64,000 bases of DNA, from positions 108,058-172,057 of the forward strand of contig NZ_SACS01000008.1 in NCBI RefSeq assembly GCF_004005945.1, given 5' to 3'. How positions within the stretch are numbered: the first letter of the stretch is position 1; every line of letters starts with the position of its first letter. A program made the position numbers and the translations under genes. Source of the DNA: Rheinheimera riviphila (GTDB lineage Bacteria > Pseudomonadota > Gammaproteobacteria > Enterobacterales > Alteromonadaceae). Positions 39,222-48,294 of this stretch are shown here, piece after piece. The notes under the pieces were generated by a model, which ran no database searches, had not been told where the DNA came from, and saw only the letters and a list, made by a program, of their open reading frames with translations.

Positions 39222-39755
39222 ATGAACTTCCAACAATTAGCACGTCTGGACTTAGCATTTTCACTGTTGTGTTTACAGCACAAATTTAACCAGCCGGTGG
39301 CGAAAATCAGCCGCTGTATTTCGCGCACCGGCGATGGACATTTGTACGCATTATTGTTGGCGCTGGCTTGGTGGTTTGGTCATGCCGCCAATCCAGACGC
39401 GACCGATGCCCAGTTTAGCAAAAGCGGTTTGCTGGCGTTTGCGATTGAATTGCCGTTGTATTGGCTGGCGAAAAACTGTTTTAAAAGACGCCGCCCGCAC
39501 GAACTGAGCCAGCTGATAACACTCACCTTCACCCCTTCAGATAAATACAGTTTACCGTCCGGCCACACCACGGCCGCATTTATGATGGCGACCTTAATCG
39601 GCCAGTTTTATCCACCGTTTTATCTGCTGGCGTTGTGCTGGGCCGGCCTGATTGGGTTGTCGAGAATTTTACTGGGTGTGCATTTTATCACCGATGTGCT
39701 GCTTGGTGCGGTGCTGGGCATTGCCTGTGCCAAAGTGGCGATGTCATTGATTTAA
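39222..39755 (+). CDS. PAP2 family membrane phosphatase, 177 aa
   Basis: An integral membrane lipid phosphatase. The three PAP2 motifs are visible: KNCFKRRRPHE, SLPSGHTTA and SRILLGVHFITD. Four to five hydrophobic segments are present. Likely substrates are undecaprenyl pyrophosphate, phosphatidylglycerol phosphate or another phospholipid. The start ATG 39222 has AAGGGGG. The glycosyltransferase gene follows 26 bases later. Confidence 0.9.
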   Translation: MNFQQLARLDLAFSLLCLQHKFNQPVAKISRCISRTGDGHLYALLLALAWWFGHAANPDATDAQFSKSGLLAFAIELPLYWLAKNCFKRRRPHELSQLITLTFTPSDKYSLPSGHTTAAFMMATLIGQFYPPFYLLALCWAGLIGLSRILLGVHFITDVLLGAVLGIACAKVAMSLI

Positions 39756-39781
39756 AAAGTTGGCATGACAGGAGTCGCAAT

Positions 39782-40843
39782 TTGAAAATTTTGTATGGGG
39801 TACAAGGCACCGGTAACGGTCATATTGCCCGCTCCAGAGCGATGGCGCTGGCTTTTGCTAAAGTAGGGGCCAAGGTCGATTTTTTGTTTTCCGGTCGCGA
39901 ACCAGAAAGTTATTTTTCAATGGAGGCTTTTGGTGATTACCAAACACGGCGTGGCCTGACCTTTATCAGTCATCATGGCAAAATTGACCCATTCCAAACC
40001 GCATGGCAAGCACGGCCACTGCAGTTTTTGCGGGAAATTCGCGAGCTCGATCTAACCGGTTACGATCTGGTGATCAATGACTTTGAACCGGTGTCAGCCT
40101 GGGCGGCGCGCCAGCAACAAGTGCCTTGTATTGGGATTAGCCACCAGAATAGTTTTCGATACCCGATCCCGGCAGCAGAACGCGGAGTCCTGGACCGGTT
40201 ACTGGTACGCCACTTTGCGCCTTGTGATCAGCATATAGGTCTGCATTGGCATCACTTTGACCAACCGTTATTGCCGCCGGTGGTGCATCTACAACCACAA
40301 CTTTCTGACCCCGCCACACCTCAGCAAGTGCTGGTTTATCTGCCGTTTGAAGATTTACCGCAAATTACCGCGCTGTTGCAACAGTTAGCGCCGCAGCAGT
40401 TTGTCTGTTATCACCCAGTGCTACGCGAGTCTGCCCAGCTTGGGAATATTCAGTTAAAACCGCTTTGCCATCAATCTTTTATGCAGGATTTACATCATTG
40501 CAACGCCGTGATCAGCAATGCCGGTTTTGAGTTACCTTCAGAAGCTTTAACCTTGGGCAAAAAGTTACTGGTAAAACCTTTGGCCGGGCAATTTGAGCAA
40601 CAAAGTAATGCCAATACGCTGGTGAGACTGGGTTTAGCTACCCGGTTACACAAGCTGGAACTTGCTGAAATTCGGCCTTGGCTGATGGCTTCTCCGGCGC
40701 AACCGGTGGTGTTTCCATGTGTCGCTACGGCATTGGTGGATTGGGTGATGGCGGGGAGGTGGCAACACCAGGGCAGTCTTGCAGATTTGTCCAAGACTTT
40801 GTGGTCGCAGGTGGCCTATCCGCCTTACGCGACTATTGGCTGA
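39782..40843 (+). CDS. Glycosyltransferase-like protein (MJ1255/VC2487 type), 353 aa, TTG start
   Basis: Resembles the GT-B fold 'MJ1255/VC2487' family: KILYGVQGTGNGHIARSRAM at the N-terminus, VINDFEPVSAWAAR, IGISHQNSF and a C-terminal NAGFELPSEALTLGKKLLVKP with EQQSNA. The start is a TTG at 39782, preceded by CAGGAG; the upstream longer frame lies inside the PAP2 gene and is rejected. Its pairing with PAP2 and LpxH-like phosphatases points to glycolipid work, but acceptor and donor are unknown. Confidence 0.8.
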   Translation: MKILYGVQGTGNGHIARSRAMALAFAKVGAKVDFLFSGREPESYFSMEAFGDYQTRRGLTFISHHGKIDPFQTAWQARPLQFLREIRELDLTGYDLVINDFEPVSAWAARQQQVPCIGISHQNSFRYPIPAAERGVLDRLLVRHFAPCDQHIGLHWHHFDQPLLPPVVHLQPQLSDPATPQQVLVYLPFEDLPQITALLQQLAPQQFVCYHPVLRESAQLGNIQLKPLCHQSFMQDLHHCNAVISNAGFELPSEALTLGKKLLVKPLAGQFEQQSNANTLVRLGLATRLHKLELAEIRPWLMASPAQPVVFPCVATALVDWVMAGRWQHQGSLADLSKTLWSQVAYPPYATIG

Positions 40844-40867
40844 AAAAGCCGCGGGTTAACAGCGGCA

Positions 40868-40905
40868 TAAAAAAAGCTGAAGCAGCGGGAATCCTGCTTC
40901 AGCTC
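40868..40905 (-). terminator. Intrinsic terminator of the GH16-TonB unit
   Basis: On the minus strand AGCTGAAGCAG / CTGCTTCAGCT, a perfect 11-bp stem with an 8-base loop, is followed by seven T. It lies 18 bases past the receptor stop. Confidence 0.92.
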
Positions 40906-40922
40906 CAAGCATTGCTGCTTAA

Positions 40923-43886
40923 CTACTGAAAGCTATACCGCATGCCAATGGTATAACGCGGGCCATATTGGCGGGCAAATAGGAACTGTTCTTCGTAACG
41001 ACCATAACCCTGTTCGGTTTCGTTGTTCAGGTTGACCCCTTCAATAAACACCGTCAGCTGCTCGTTCCAGGCATAGTTGACACTGACATCCCACTGGCCA
41101 TAAGTTTTGGCGAACTGGGGCGGCGCGTCCGATGAGCCTTGTGACTGACCGACACCCAGCAGGTATGAATCGCGCCAGGCGTAAGCGATTTTCGCCGACC
41201 AGCCATCACGCTCATAAAAAGCCTGGAAGTTTGCGGAATCACTTAAACCAGTTAACGGCGCTTGTTGCAGCAAACTTTCGGTATCAAATTCAACGTCACC
41301 TTGCACCATCGTAGCGTTGACACCTAAACCAAAACCGCTATCGCCAAACAAGTGTTGCACCGCAAATTCAAAACCATCCACGGTTTTGCTGTCGGTGTTT
41401 TGTGGCTGGCTGATATTCCACACCATCAACGGATCTTGCGACGTTGGCTCAATTTTGCCATCGGCGTTGCCGTTACCATTGGCCAGCATTTGCGCAAAAA
41501 TTGCGGTGCTGGTGGCTTGTTCACCACGGGCGGTAATATCTGCCACTGCTTTTAAGTAACGTGGGCCATTCAGAATGTCATGCAGACCTTCGATGGTGGT
41601 TTCAGTGATGGTGGTTTGAATAAAATTATCCACATCCTTTTTGAAATAACCCAAAGCAGCATAACTGCCTTCGGCGTAGTAATATTCGAAGGTCAAATCG
41701 AGGTTGGTCGATTCAAATGGCAGCAGATCGGTGTTGCCCTGACTGCCAGTGCGCGAACCCGGTTTTGGGCTACCGCTTAAACCACGGCCACCGGCCAGTA
41801 AGCCAAGCGGGGCGCGGGTGATGGTTTTACCCCAGGAAAAGCGGCTGACCAGATCGTCCGTCAGCTCTACTTTGAAGTCCAGCATTGGCAACAACACATC
41901 GTTTTTGCCGGTTTGTTCAAGGAAAGTGTCAGCGCCTGGCAGGTATTGGGTGATCCACTCCGATGGACTTTCCCAATTGACCTGCGTCTCGACTTTTTGC
42001 CGCACCCGGCTTGGCACGTCAGTTTCTTCGTAGCGGATACCAGCGTTCAGCTGTGCCGGAAAACGACCAACCTGAAATTCCCATTGTGATTGCGCGTAGA
42101 CGCTGTTGGTTTTTTCACGCACCGAGGCACTGCTGTCAATGCCGTCAATATACGCATCCGGCACATAAACATCGGCACCCATTACGCTAGCGGTTAAGTA
42201 GGCCATCTGCCGCGCGACCGCTTCATCAAAGTCGTAGGTGTAGTAATAATGCGGACGCAGCGCGCTGCCGCCACCGTTAAACTCAGTCAGGAAGTCTGAC
42301 GTGCTGTGACGCGTAAACATGCTGTCCGGGAAAATAAAGGTAAAGCTTGGATTAAAACCAGGACCACCGCGTAAGCCGCTCCAGCCGGAATATCCGCCCA
42401 TGGTTTGATCGGTCATCGCCAGACCAAATTTAATATTCACCAGTGGAATTTTAAACACTGAATTGTTCCAGCTGCCATCGAGTTGCAGCTGTTCAATTTC
42501 CGACTCGCCCGGCGAGTGGGTGAACTGGCTGAAGTTCGAGTCAATTTCAGCGGGAGTCAGTTCATCGGTGCCGTTGGCCCACAGCACCATCGCATGTGGA
42601 ATGTCGCCGGTGCGGAAGTCGTAGATTTTGGTGAGCAGTTTGTCAGAGCCTAAAATGACCTGGCCTGAGTTACGGCTGCCTTTGTCGGCGCCATTGTCGA
42701 TGTCGTTGGTCGAATTGTGATAATCCAGCCCAAAACTCCAGTCGTCATTCAGTTGCCAGTCCAGATTTAAACCAATCGACTCGGCATCAACCTGGGTGGT
42801 GCCTTTGTTGGCGGTAAAGGAACCGTCGTTACCGCTGATATCGGCGTATAACGCGGTGCCGCGTTCATCCAGTTCATAAGCATTGATATTGCCGCCGAAC
42901 TCATTCCAAATACCCCAGCCGATACTTTCACCGCCGGTAATAGCGCGCGAAGCGGTGTAATCGGCGGTGATGGTGAGGCTGTCTATCGGCCGATATTGCA
43001 GCGTCAACTGACCGTTGCTACGTTCACGCTCCAGGTTTTCGATGCTGTAATTCATGTCTTTTGGGAAATAATAGTTGCCGGTCTTTTTGCCTTGCGCATC
43101 AGTTGGCCGGGCATCAACCACTTTATCCGCCGCGAGCACCGGCAGGGCGACATTGGCTTGCCAGCCCTGAATATTGGCCGATTGTTTCTGGAAATCACGT
43201 TCCTGATGTGACAACGAAAGTGCCACACCTAGTTTGTCGTCGACAAAGGTATTGCTGTAGACAGCCGCCAGTTCCGGCGTTACGTCATCGCCGGTTTCGT
43301 TGGAGCTATCGGCTATAGCTTTAGCGCTGACCGAATAACGTTCACCCGGTTGGTTCAGCGGCTTGGTAGTGACGATATTCACCGTGGCACCAAGGCCACC
43401 ACTTGGGTTTTCGGCGCGGGCGGTTTTAAAAACTTCCAAGGCGCTGACGCCTTCTGACGATAAGTTTTCCAGATTGTAAGAGCGGCTAAAACCAGTGCCT
43501 GGCATTTGCCGGCCGTTTAAGGTCACTAAGTTAAAGTCTGGCCCAAAACCACGCACGGTAATTTGGCTACCTTCGCCGTTCGAGCGGCTAACCGATACCC
43601 CGGTGATCCGCTGCAATGATTCGGCCAAATTAGTGTCCGGAAATTTACCCATTTCTTCAGCAGAAATGGCATCGACCACACCACTGGCTTGACGTTTTAA
43701 ATCCATTGAACGGATTAAACTACCGCGAATACCTTTGATTTCGATGACTTCGATTTTTTCTGCAGCATTGTTTTCGGTCTGCGTCGCTTCGGTTTGTTGG
43801 GCAAAAGCGGCCGGGATTATCCCCGCGGCTAAAATCATTGAGATACTGACCGCCAGGCGGTTTTTCGAGCTGTTCATTTTTTTCAT
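40923..43886 (-). CDS. TonB-dependent receptor, carbohydrate type (TIGR01782-like), 987 aa
   Basis: An outer-membrane importer, probably for beta-glucan oligosaccharides because it sits behind a GH16 enzyme. A signal peptide ends near residue 29 (AAGIIPAAFA). The plug reads VIEIKGIRGSLIRSMDLKRQ, DTNLAESLQRITGVSVSRSNG and GFGPDFNLVTLNGRQMPG, which is typical of the polysaccharide-linked TonB receptors of Caulobacter and Alteromonadales. The barrel ends YTIGMRYSF-Q. The start is ATG 43886 with AGG upstream. It lies 118 bases downstream of the GH16 gene on the same strand. Confidence 0.95.
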   Translation of the reverse strand: MKKMNSSKNRLAVSISMILAAGIIPAAFAQQTEATQTENNAAEKIEVIEIKGIRGSLIRSMDLKRQASGVVDAISAEEMGKFPDTNLAESLQRITGVSVSRSNGEGSQITVRGFGPDFNLVTLNGRQMPGTGFSRSYNLENLSSEGVSALEVFKTARAENPSGGLGATVNIVTTKPLNQPGERYSVSAKAIADSSNETGDDVTPELAAVYSNTFVDDKLGVALSLSHQERDFQKQSANIQGWQANVALPVLAADKVVDARPTDAQGKKTGNYYFPKDMNYSIENLERERSNGQLTLQYRPIDSLTITADYTASRAITGGESIGWGIWNEFGGNINAYELDERGTALYADISGNDGSFTANKGTTQVDAESIGLNLDWQLNDDWSFGLDYHNSTNDIDNGADKGSRNSGQVILGSDKLLTKIYDFRTGDIPHAMVLWANGTDELTPAEIDSNFSQFTHSPGESEIEQLQLDGSWNNSVFKIPLVNIKFGLAMTDQTMGGYSGWSGLRGGPGFNPSFTFIFPDSMFTRHSTSDFLTEFNGGGSALRPHYYYTYDFDEAVARQMAYLTASVMGADVYVPDAYIDGIDSSASVREKTNSVYAQSQWEFQVGRFPAQLNAGIRYEETDVPSRVRQKVETQVNWESPSEWITQYLPGADTFLEQTGKNDVLLPMLDFKVELTDDLVSRFSWGKTITRAPLGLLAGGRGLSGSPKPGSRTGSQGNTDLLPFESTNLDLTFEYYYAEGSYAALGYFKKDVDNFIQTTITETTIEGLHDILNGPRYLKAVADITARGEQATSTAIFAQMLANGNGNADGKIEPTSQDPLMVWNISQPQNTDSKTVDGFEFAVQHLFGDSGFGLGVNATMVQGDVEFDTESLLQQAPLTGLSDSANFQAFYERDGWSAKIAYAWRDSYLLGVGQSQGSSDAPPQFAKTYGQWDVSVNYAWNEQLTVFIEGVNLNNETEQGYGRYEEQFLFARQYGPRYTIGMRYSFQ

Positions 43887-43922
43887 GTCGAACCTGTCTA
43901 TGCAATTTTGTTGTCGTTATCC

Positions 43923-43966
43923 GGGAACTCAACTGGCCTTGTTGCTGACCGTTTCTTTGAGTTCCC
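43923..43966 (-). repeat. Inverted repeat in the GH16-receptor spacer
   Basis: GGGAACTCAA at 43923-43932 is perfectly complementary to TTGAGTTCCC at 43957-43966, with a 24-base loop. No T run follows on either strand. It could stabilise the upstream message end or separate expression of the two genes. Confidence 0.55.
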
Positions 43967-44004
43967 GCTGCTGTTGGACGAAACAAGCGGGCGCTATTAC
44001 CGGT

Positions 44005-46653
44005 TTATGGGTTGGCAATCACCACGTTATCCAGCCGGTACACCGCGCCATTACCAGAACCCCAGGCCGGGAAGACCATCAACACATCAATGGCGCTGAT
44101 ATCGAGGCCGGCGTCAAACAAGGTTTTTAACGGGAAAGTGTAAGTCTGCCATTGGCCGGTGGTTGGCGATTTGCCTTCAAGGCTGGCGGATAGATCAAGT
44201 TCTACCGCAGAGCTGGCATTATCAGATTCAATTTTGAATTTCCAGGCGGCACCGGCAGTTGAGGGCGCTGAAACAACTTTCATTTCAAAACGCACCACAC
44301 CGTTTTGCAGCAGCGCACTGGCGTCAAACGACACATCCGCAGCGGCCTGAATACCCATCACCGTTGGCGCAGCACCAATGATGTATTGGGCGGTGGCGCC
44401 ATGCGCTGTGTCATCTTGCTCAAGGGTTGGTGTACTGCCACCACAACAATCCCAGATGGACCAGTCATCAGCGGCTTTATCGGCAAACAACAGCAGGCCA
44501 TCGACTACCGGAATATCGCTGGACGGGTGGTAGATGCGAGCGTTATCAACCCGATATACCGCGCCATTGCCGCTGCCCCAGGCCGGGAAAATCATCACCA
44601 CGTCAATGGCGCTGACATCCAAACCCGCTGCGGCTAAATCAGCCAGTTTATAGGTGTAGGTTTGCCATTTGCCGGTTTCCGGCGCCTTGGCTTCTAAGCT
44701 CGCGGTGAAATCAAGCTCGACCGCGCTGGAACCACCATCAGCTTCAACTTTAAATTTCCAGGCCGCGTTTGGTGTACTTGGCGCGCTCACCAATTTCATT
44801 TGGAATTGCACCACACCGCCGTCCAGAATGGCGGTTGCGTCAAATGGTTTATCGCTGCCACCGTTGGCGGCGCGGGTGATAAAACCCATCACAGTTGGGG
44901 TGGCACCAATGCTGAATTCGGCGACAGCACCATGTTCGGCGTCATCAACTTGTTCGGTTGGGGTCGAACCGCCACAACAGTCCCACATTGGCCAGTCGAG
45001 GTTTTTACCGTCTTTAAACAACACCAGCTGTGGCTTGGCGACTGGCGCCTGACCAATTTTCAGGTTATCAATCCGATAGACCGCACCTTCACCGCTGCCC
45101 CAGGCTGGGAAAATCATCACCACGTCAATGGCGGCTAAATCTAGACCAGCGGCTGCCAGCGTGCTTAATGGAAAGGAATAACTCTGCCATTTACCGACTG
45201 CAGGAGCGGGGCCACCAACGGTTAAATCAAGCTCGGCGGCGGTTGAGCCTTCAGAGCTTTCCACTTTAAATTTCCAGGCTGCTGCTGCGTTATTTGGCGC
45301 AGAAATCAGCTGCATATCAAAAGTTACGTTGCCGGTTGCTGCCATTGGCGAAGCGTCAAACGGGGTTGCTACGCCTGCCGGATCTTTAATAAAGGCAGTA
45401 CGGGTGACAAAACCATTCACCGTTGGCGCAGCGCCGACCAGAAATTCGTAGACGTTACCGCGCGCCGCATCGGCGACTAATGCCGGGTTGGAACCGCCGC
45501 AGCAATCCCAGGCTGGCCAGTTTGGGTTTGGTGTACCATCAAAAATGGTCAGGTTTTGTGGAATACCAGTGGATGGAGGCGCTGGAATTGGCGCTTTACC
45601 TTCAACCAGGCCGTCAGTCAGTTTGTCATAACCAGGACGAACCGTTTCACAACCTTTACCGGTGGTAGGATTGACTTTACATTCATAAACACGAACATAA
45701 TCAACAATTAAGCTTTGGCCTTTGGCAAAAGCTGCGGCGTCGATGCCACCTTTATTGACGTTTTCCGGCCAGTTACCGCCGACAGCGACGTTTAAAATCA
45801 TAAAGAATTTTTGATCAAAAGGCGCTTTATCCCAGTGCAGTTCTTTTTCGCCGGTGCCCTGGTTAAAATATTCGGTGTACCAGCCACGGTGTTTCAGGCC
45901 AACAGCCTGATTTTTGGCGTTATAACGCACTTCAGACTGACGCTGGGTTGCAAACAAATAACCATCCACATACCAGCGAATTTCACCTTCCTGCCATTCA
46001 ATGGCGTAAGTGTGAAAATCATCGGCCGGGTTTTTGCCTTCAGGCAAGGCGTAGCCTTTGCCGCTGCTGAGGTTATTCGGCCACTCGCGACCGTAGTGCA
46101 GGGTGCCGTGGACATTGGCTTCGAGGACGCCGGTCGCGTTTGGAACTTTTAAATTAACCGCTTCCATGATGTCAATTTCACCGGATTTGGGCCAACTGCC
46201 ATAAAACGAGTCAGTGGGCATCATCCAGAATGCCGGCCAGCTGCCTTGACCTGAAGGGAGTTTGGCCTTCATTTCAAAACGGCCGTATTTAAAATCAGCT
46301 TTTTTCTGGGTGGTTAAACGAGATGAGGTGTATGGTTTGTCGGCACCGGCCGCAGCTGGTAACGCCACAATATTCAGCATGCCGCCGCTGATAAAAGCGT
46401 TTTTCTTATCGCTGGTATAACACTGCTTTTCGTTGTTACCACCACCGGTACAGTTAACTTCGAAGTTCCATTTACGGCTGTCGATTTCAGCAGCATCGAA
46501 TTCATCATTCCAAACCATCACCCAGTCGGATACCGGTTTGCTGACATCCACTTTGGTAAAGTCGGAATGGGTTTCAGAACCACCGCCGCAGCCTTGTAAG
46601 CTCACGGTGGCGATGCCTGCACAAAGCATGGCGTTTCGCATCGTTGTTTTCAT
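44005..46653 (-). CDS. GH16 endo-beta-glucanase (laminarinase-like) lipoprotein with three C-terminal modules, 882 aa
   Basis: A lipoprotein signal with LQGC puts the lipidated cysteine at C22. The GH16 domain spans about 42-325: WNDEFDAAEIDSRKW, GRFEMKAKLPSGQGSWPAFW, and the catalytic SGEIDIMEAV with E159 nucleophile and E164 acid/base. Laminarin or another beta-1,3-glucan is the likely substrate. Three repeated modules of about 165 residues follow (about 367-535, 543-710, 718-882). Each opens with a W-x-x-WDCCGGS core (cysteine pairs near 383, 558 and 735) and ends in IDV-M-FPAWGSG-GAVYR-DN. They look like carbohydrate-binding beta-sandwiches (ExoP C-terminal type). The start ATG 46653 and the sugar-type operators upstream fit inducible expression. 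Confidence 0.92.
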   Translation of the reverse strand: MKTTMRNAMLCAGIATVSLQGCGGGSETHSDFTKVDVSKPVSDWVMVWNDEFDAAEIDSRKWNFEVNCTGGGNNEKQCYTSDKKNAFISGGMLNIVALPAAAGADKPYTSSRLTTQKKADFKYGRFEMKAKLPSGQGSWPAFWMMPTDSFYGSWPKSGEIDIMEAVNLKVPNATGVLEANVHGTLHYGREWPNNLSSGKGYALPEGKNPADDFHTYAIEWQEGEIRWYVDGYLFATQRQSEVRYNAKNQAVGLKHRGWYTEYFNQGTGEKELHWDKAPFDQKFFMILNVAVGGNWPENVNKGGIDAAAFAKGQSLIVDYVRVYECKVNPTTGKGCETVRPGYDKLTDGLVEGKAPIPAPPSTGIPQNLTIFDGTPNPNWPAWDCCGGSNPALVADAARGNVYEFLVGAAPTVNGFVTRTAFIKDPAGVATPFDASPMAATGNVTFDMQLISAPNNAAAAWKFKVESSEGSTAAELDLTVGGPAPAVGKWQSYSFPLSTLAAAGLDLAAIDVVMIFPAWGSGEGAVYRIDNLKIGQAPVAKPQLVLFKDGKNLDWPMWDCCGGSTPTEQVDDAEHGAVAEFSIGATPTVMGFITRAANGGSDKPFDATAILDGGVVQFQMKLVSAPSTPNAAWKFKVEADGGSSAVELDFTASLEAKAPETGKWQTYTYKLADLAAAGLDVSAIDVVMIFPAWGSGNGAVYRVDNARIYHPSSDIPVVDGLLLFADKAADDWSIWDCCGGSTPTLEQDDTAHGATAQYIIGAAPTVMGIQAAADVSFDASALLQNGVVRFEMKVVSAPSTAGAAWKFKIESDNASSAVELDLSASLEGKSPTTGQWQTYTFPLKTLFDAGLDISAIDVLMVFPAWGSGNGAVYRLDNVVIANP

Positions 46654-46677
46654 TGTTGCTACCCTGTCGTTGAGTTT

Positions 46678-46706
46678 TTTATAATATGTTGCGCTTGCTC
46701 ATGTAA
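46678..46706 (-). promoter_or_regulatory. Sigma-70 promoter of the GH16-TonB receptor unit
   Basis: On the minus strand a -35 TTACAT (46701-46706) is 17 bases from a -10 TATAAA (46678-46683). The -10 lies 24 bases before the GH16 start codon. The -35 is inside the second LacI-type operator. Confidence 0.6.
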
Positions 46707-46728
46707 GCGGTTTCAGAAAGCGCTTTCA
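46702..46728. promoter_or_regulatory. Two abutting LacI-family type operators
   Basis: AGAAAGCGCTTTCA at 46715-46728 contains the perfect 12-base palindrome GAAAGCGCTTTC. TGTAAGCGGTTTCA at 46702-46715 is a degenerate second copy. They share one base and the second overlaps the -35 element. LacI-family sugar regulators use such sites with a central CG. The cognate regulator gene is not in the window. Confidence 0.65.
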
Positions 46729-46885
46729 TAAAGTATTGCGTCATCGCAGAAAGGTCAATTAGTAAGCGGTATTTTTTTTCATCACGTGCTAAATTAGCGG
46801 CGCAACATGTTGCCGGAATTAGGCTGTTTTACGCAGTCCTTGCGGCTTTAATATGTATTTATCGTTTTAAAATTCAGGTGGTTAT

Positions 46886-47695
46886 ATGAAGTTGTCTGAT
46901 GTGCAGCCCATGGAGTTGACGTTACAGCAAGCCCTGCGTTACAGCCGGCAAATCATGCTGCCGTCGTTTGAGCTGCAAGGACAGGAAAAGTTGAGCGCCG
47001 CAAAAGTACTGGTGATTGGGGTTGGTGGCCTTGGCTGTGCCGCGTTGCCGTACCTGGCAAGTTCCGGCGTTGGCACCCTGACGTTGGTGGATGGTGACTC
47101 AATTGACCGCAGTAACTTACAACGCCAGATTTTGTTTCGGGAAACGGATGTTGGCCAGCGAAAAGCAACGGTGGCTGCGGCTGCACTACGTCAGTTAAAT
47201 TCAGAGATTAATATTGTCGCCATCAGCGAATTTGCCGATGAACTGTTGTTGCAGCAGTGGGTGGCACAACATGATCTGGTGCTCGATTGCAGCGATAACC
47301 TGGCGACAAGGCTGCTGATCAATCGTCAATGCTACCGGCTGCAGGTGCCTTTGGTTTCGGCTGCTGCCATTAGGATGGAAGGGCAGATCAGCAGTTTTTT
47401 AATGGACGGAAAATCTGCGTGTTATCAATGTTTGGTTGGCGTTTTTGGCGAACCACAACTCAGCTGCCTGGAAGCTGGCATTTTGTCGCCGGTGGTTGGC
47501 GTGGTTGGTGCGATGCAAGCGTTGGAAGCGATTAAAATTTTGACGGGTTGCGGCACGGCATTAGCTGGCAAATTGTTGCTGCTCGATGGGCTGCACAGCG
47601 AATGGCAAACTTTTTCGCTATCACGGCAGCCCGATTGTGCTTGTTGCAGTGCAAGTGCAAGTGCAAGTGCAAGTGCAAGCAGCAGCGCTAGCTGA
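46886..47695 (+). CDS. moeB: Molybdopterin-synthase adenylyltransferase (HesA/MoeB/ThiF family), 269 aa
   Basis: Activates the MoaD C-terminus as an adenylate for sulfur transfer in molybdopterin synthesis. The nucleotide loop is VLVIGVGGLGCAALPYLASS, then LVDGDSIDRSNLQRQILF and DCSDNLATRLLIN. The zinc cysteines appear as YQCL and CACC. A ThiF role cannot be excluded by sequence alone, but the molybdoenzyme nasA and mog nearby favour MoeB. The C-terminus carries a (Ser-Ala) tail encoded by a hexanucleotide repeat. The start ATG 46886 follows AGGTGG. It converges with mog. Confidence 0.85.
   Translation: MKLSDVQPMELTLQQALRYSRQIMLPSFELQGQEKLSAAKVLVIGVGGLGCAALPYLASSGVGTLTLVDGDSIDRSNLQRQILFRETDVGQRKATVAAAALRQLNSEINIVAISEFADELLLQQWVAQHDLVLDCSDNLATRLLINRQCYRLQVPLVSAAAIRMEGQISSFLMDGKSACYQCLVGVFGEPQLSCLEAGILSPVVGVVGAMQALEAIKILTGCGTALAGKLLLLDGLHSEWQTFSLSRQPDCACCSASASASASASSSAS
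47648..47677 (+). repeat. Hexanucleotide microsatellite (AGTGCA x5) in the moeB 3' end
   Basis: Five perfect AGTGCA copies encode alternating Ser-Ala in the last residues of MoeB. A change in copy number would only lengthen or shorten the tail, because the unit is six bases. Confidence 0.9.
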
Positions 47696-47725
47696 GCTAA
47701 ACACTCAGGTCCAGCTCAGTTTCGC

Positions 47726-48277
47726 TTAGCTTGGCTTGGGCCGGAATACGCTGATCACCGCCGGATTGGTTTCTAAAAATGGACCGTCCATCAAATCGAT
47801 ACAATAAGGCACCGCCGGAAACACCGCATCCAAACATTGGCGGATGGCCGAAGGTTTGCCCGGCAGGTTGATGATTAAGCAACTGCCACGTAAACCGGCG
47901 GTTTGCCGCGATATAATGGCCGTTGGCACAAATTTTAGCGATTGTTGACGCATCAATTCGCCAAAGCCGGGCATCATCCGATCGCACACTGCTTCGGTCG
48001 CTTCCGGCGTGACATCCCGTTTGGCTGGGCCAGTGCCGCCGGTGGTGACAATCAGGCAGCAACCCATGTCATCGGCAAGTTCACGCAAGGTTTGTTCAAT
48101 CAGCGCTTGTTCGTCCGGGATCAAGCGGTATTCGGCTTGCCAGGGGCTGCTCAAATACTGGTTTAGTGTATCGATAATCGCCTGGCCGGAGATGTCCTGA
48201 TAAACCCCTGCCGATGCCCGATCGCTTATCGTGACAATACCAATACGCGCCAGCGCTGCGGAATTTTGTGCTGCCAT
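47726..48277 (-). CDS. mog: Molybdopterin adenylyltransferase, 183 aa
   Basis: Adenylates molybdopterin before molybdenum insertion. The MoCF-binding fold is clear: IGIVTISDRASAGVYQDISG, IVTTGGTGPAKRDVTPEAT and INLPGKPSAIRQCL. Length and the DRASxGxYxDxSG motif fit Mog better than MoaB. It has a very strong AGGAGG binding site before ATG 48277 and starts 17 bases after the porin gene, so both form one operon behind the nitrate-type leader at 49669. Confidence 0.93.
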   Translation of the reverse strand: MAAQNSAALARIGIVTISDRASAGVYQDISGQAIIDTLNQYLSSPWQAEYRLIPDEQALIEQTLRELADDMGCCLIVTTGGTGPAKRDVTPEATEAVCDRMMPGFGELMRQQSLKFVPTAIISRQTAGLRGSCLIINLPGKPSAIRQCLDAVFPAVPYCIDLMDGPFLETNPAVISVFRPKPS

Positions 48278-48294
48278 CGGTTCCTCCTGTTGCC

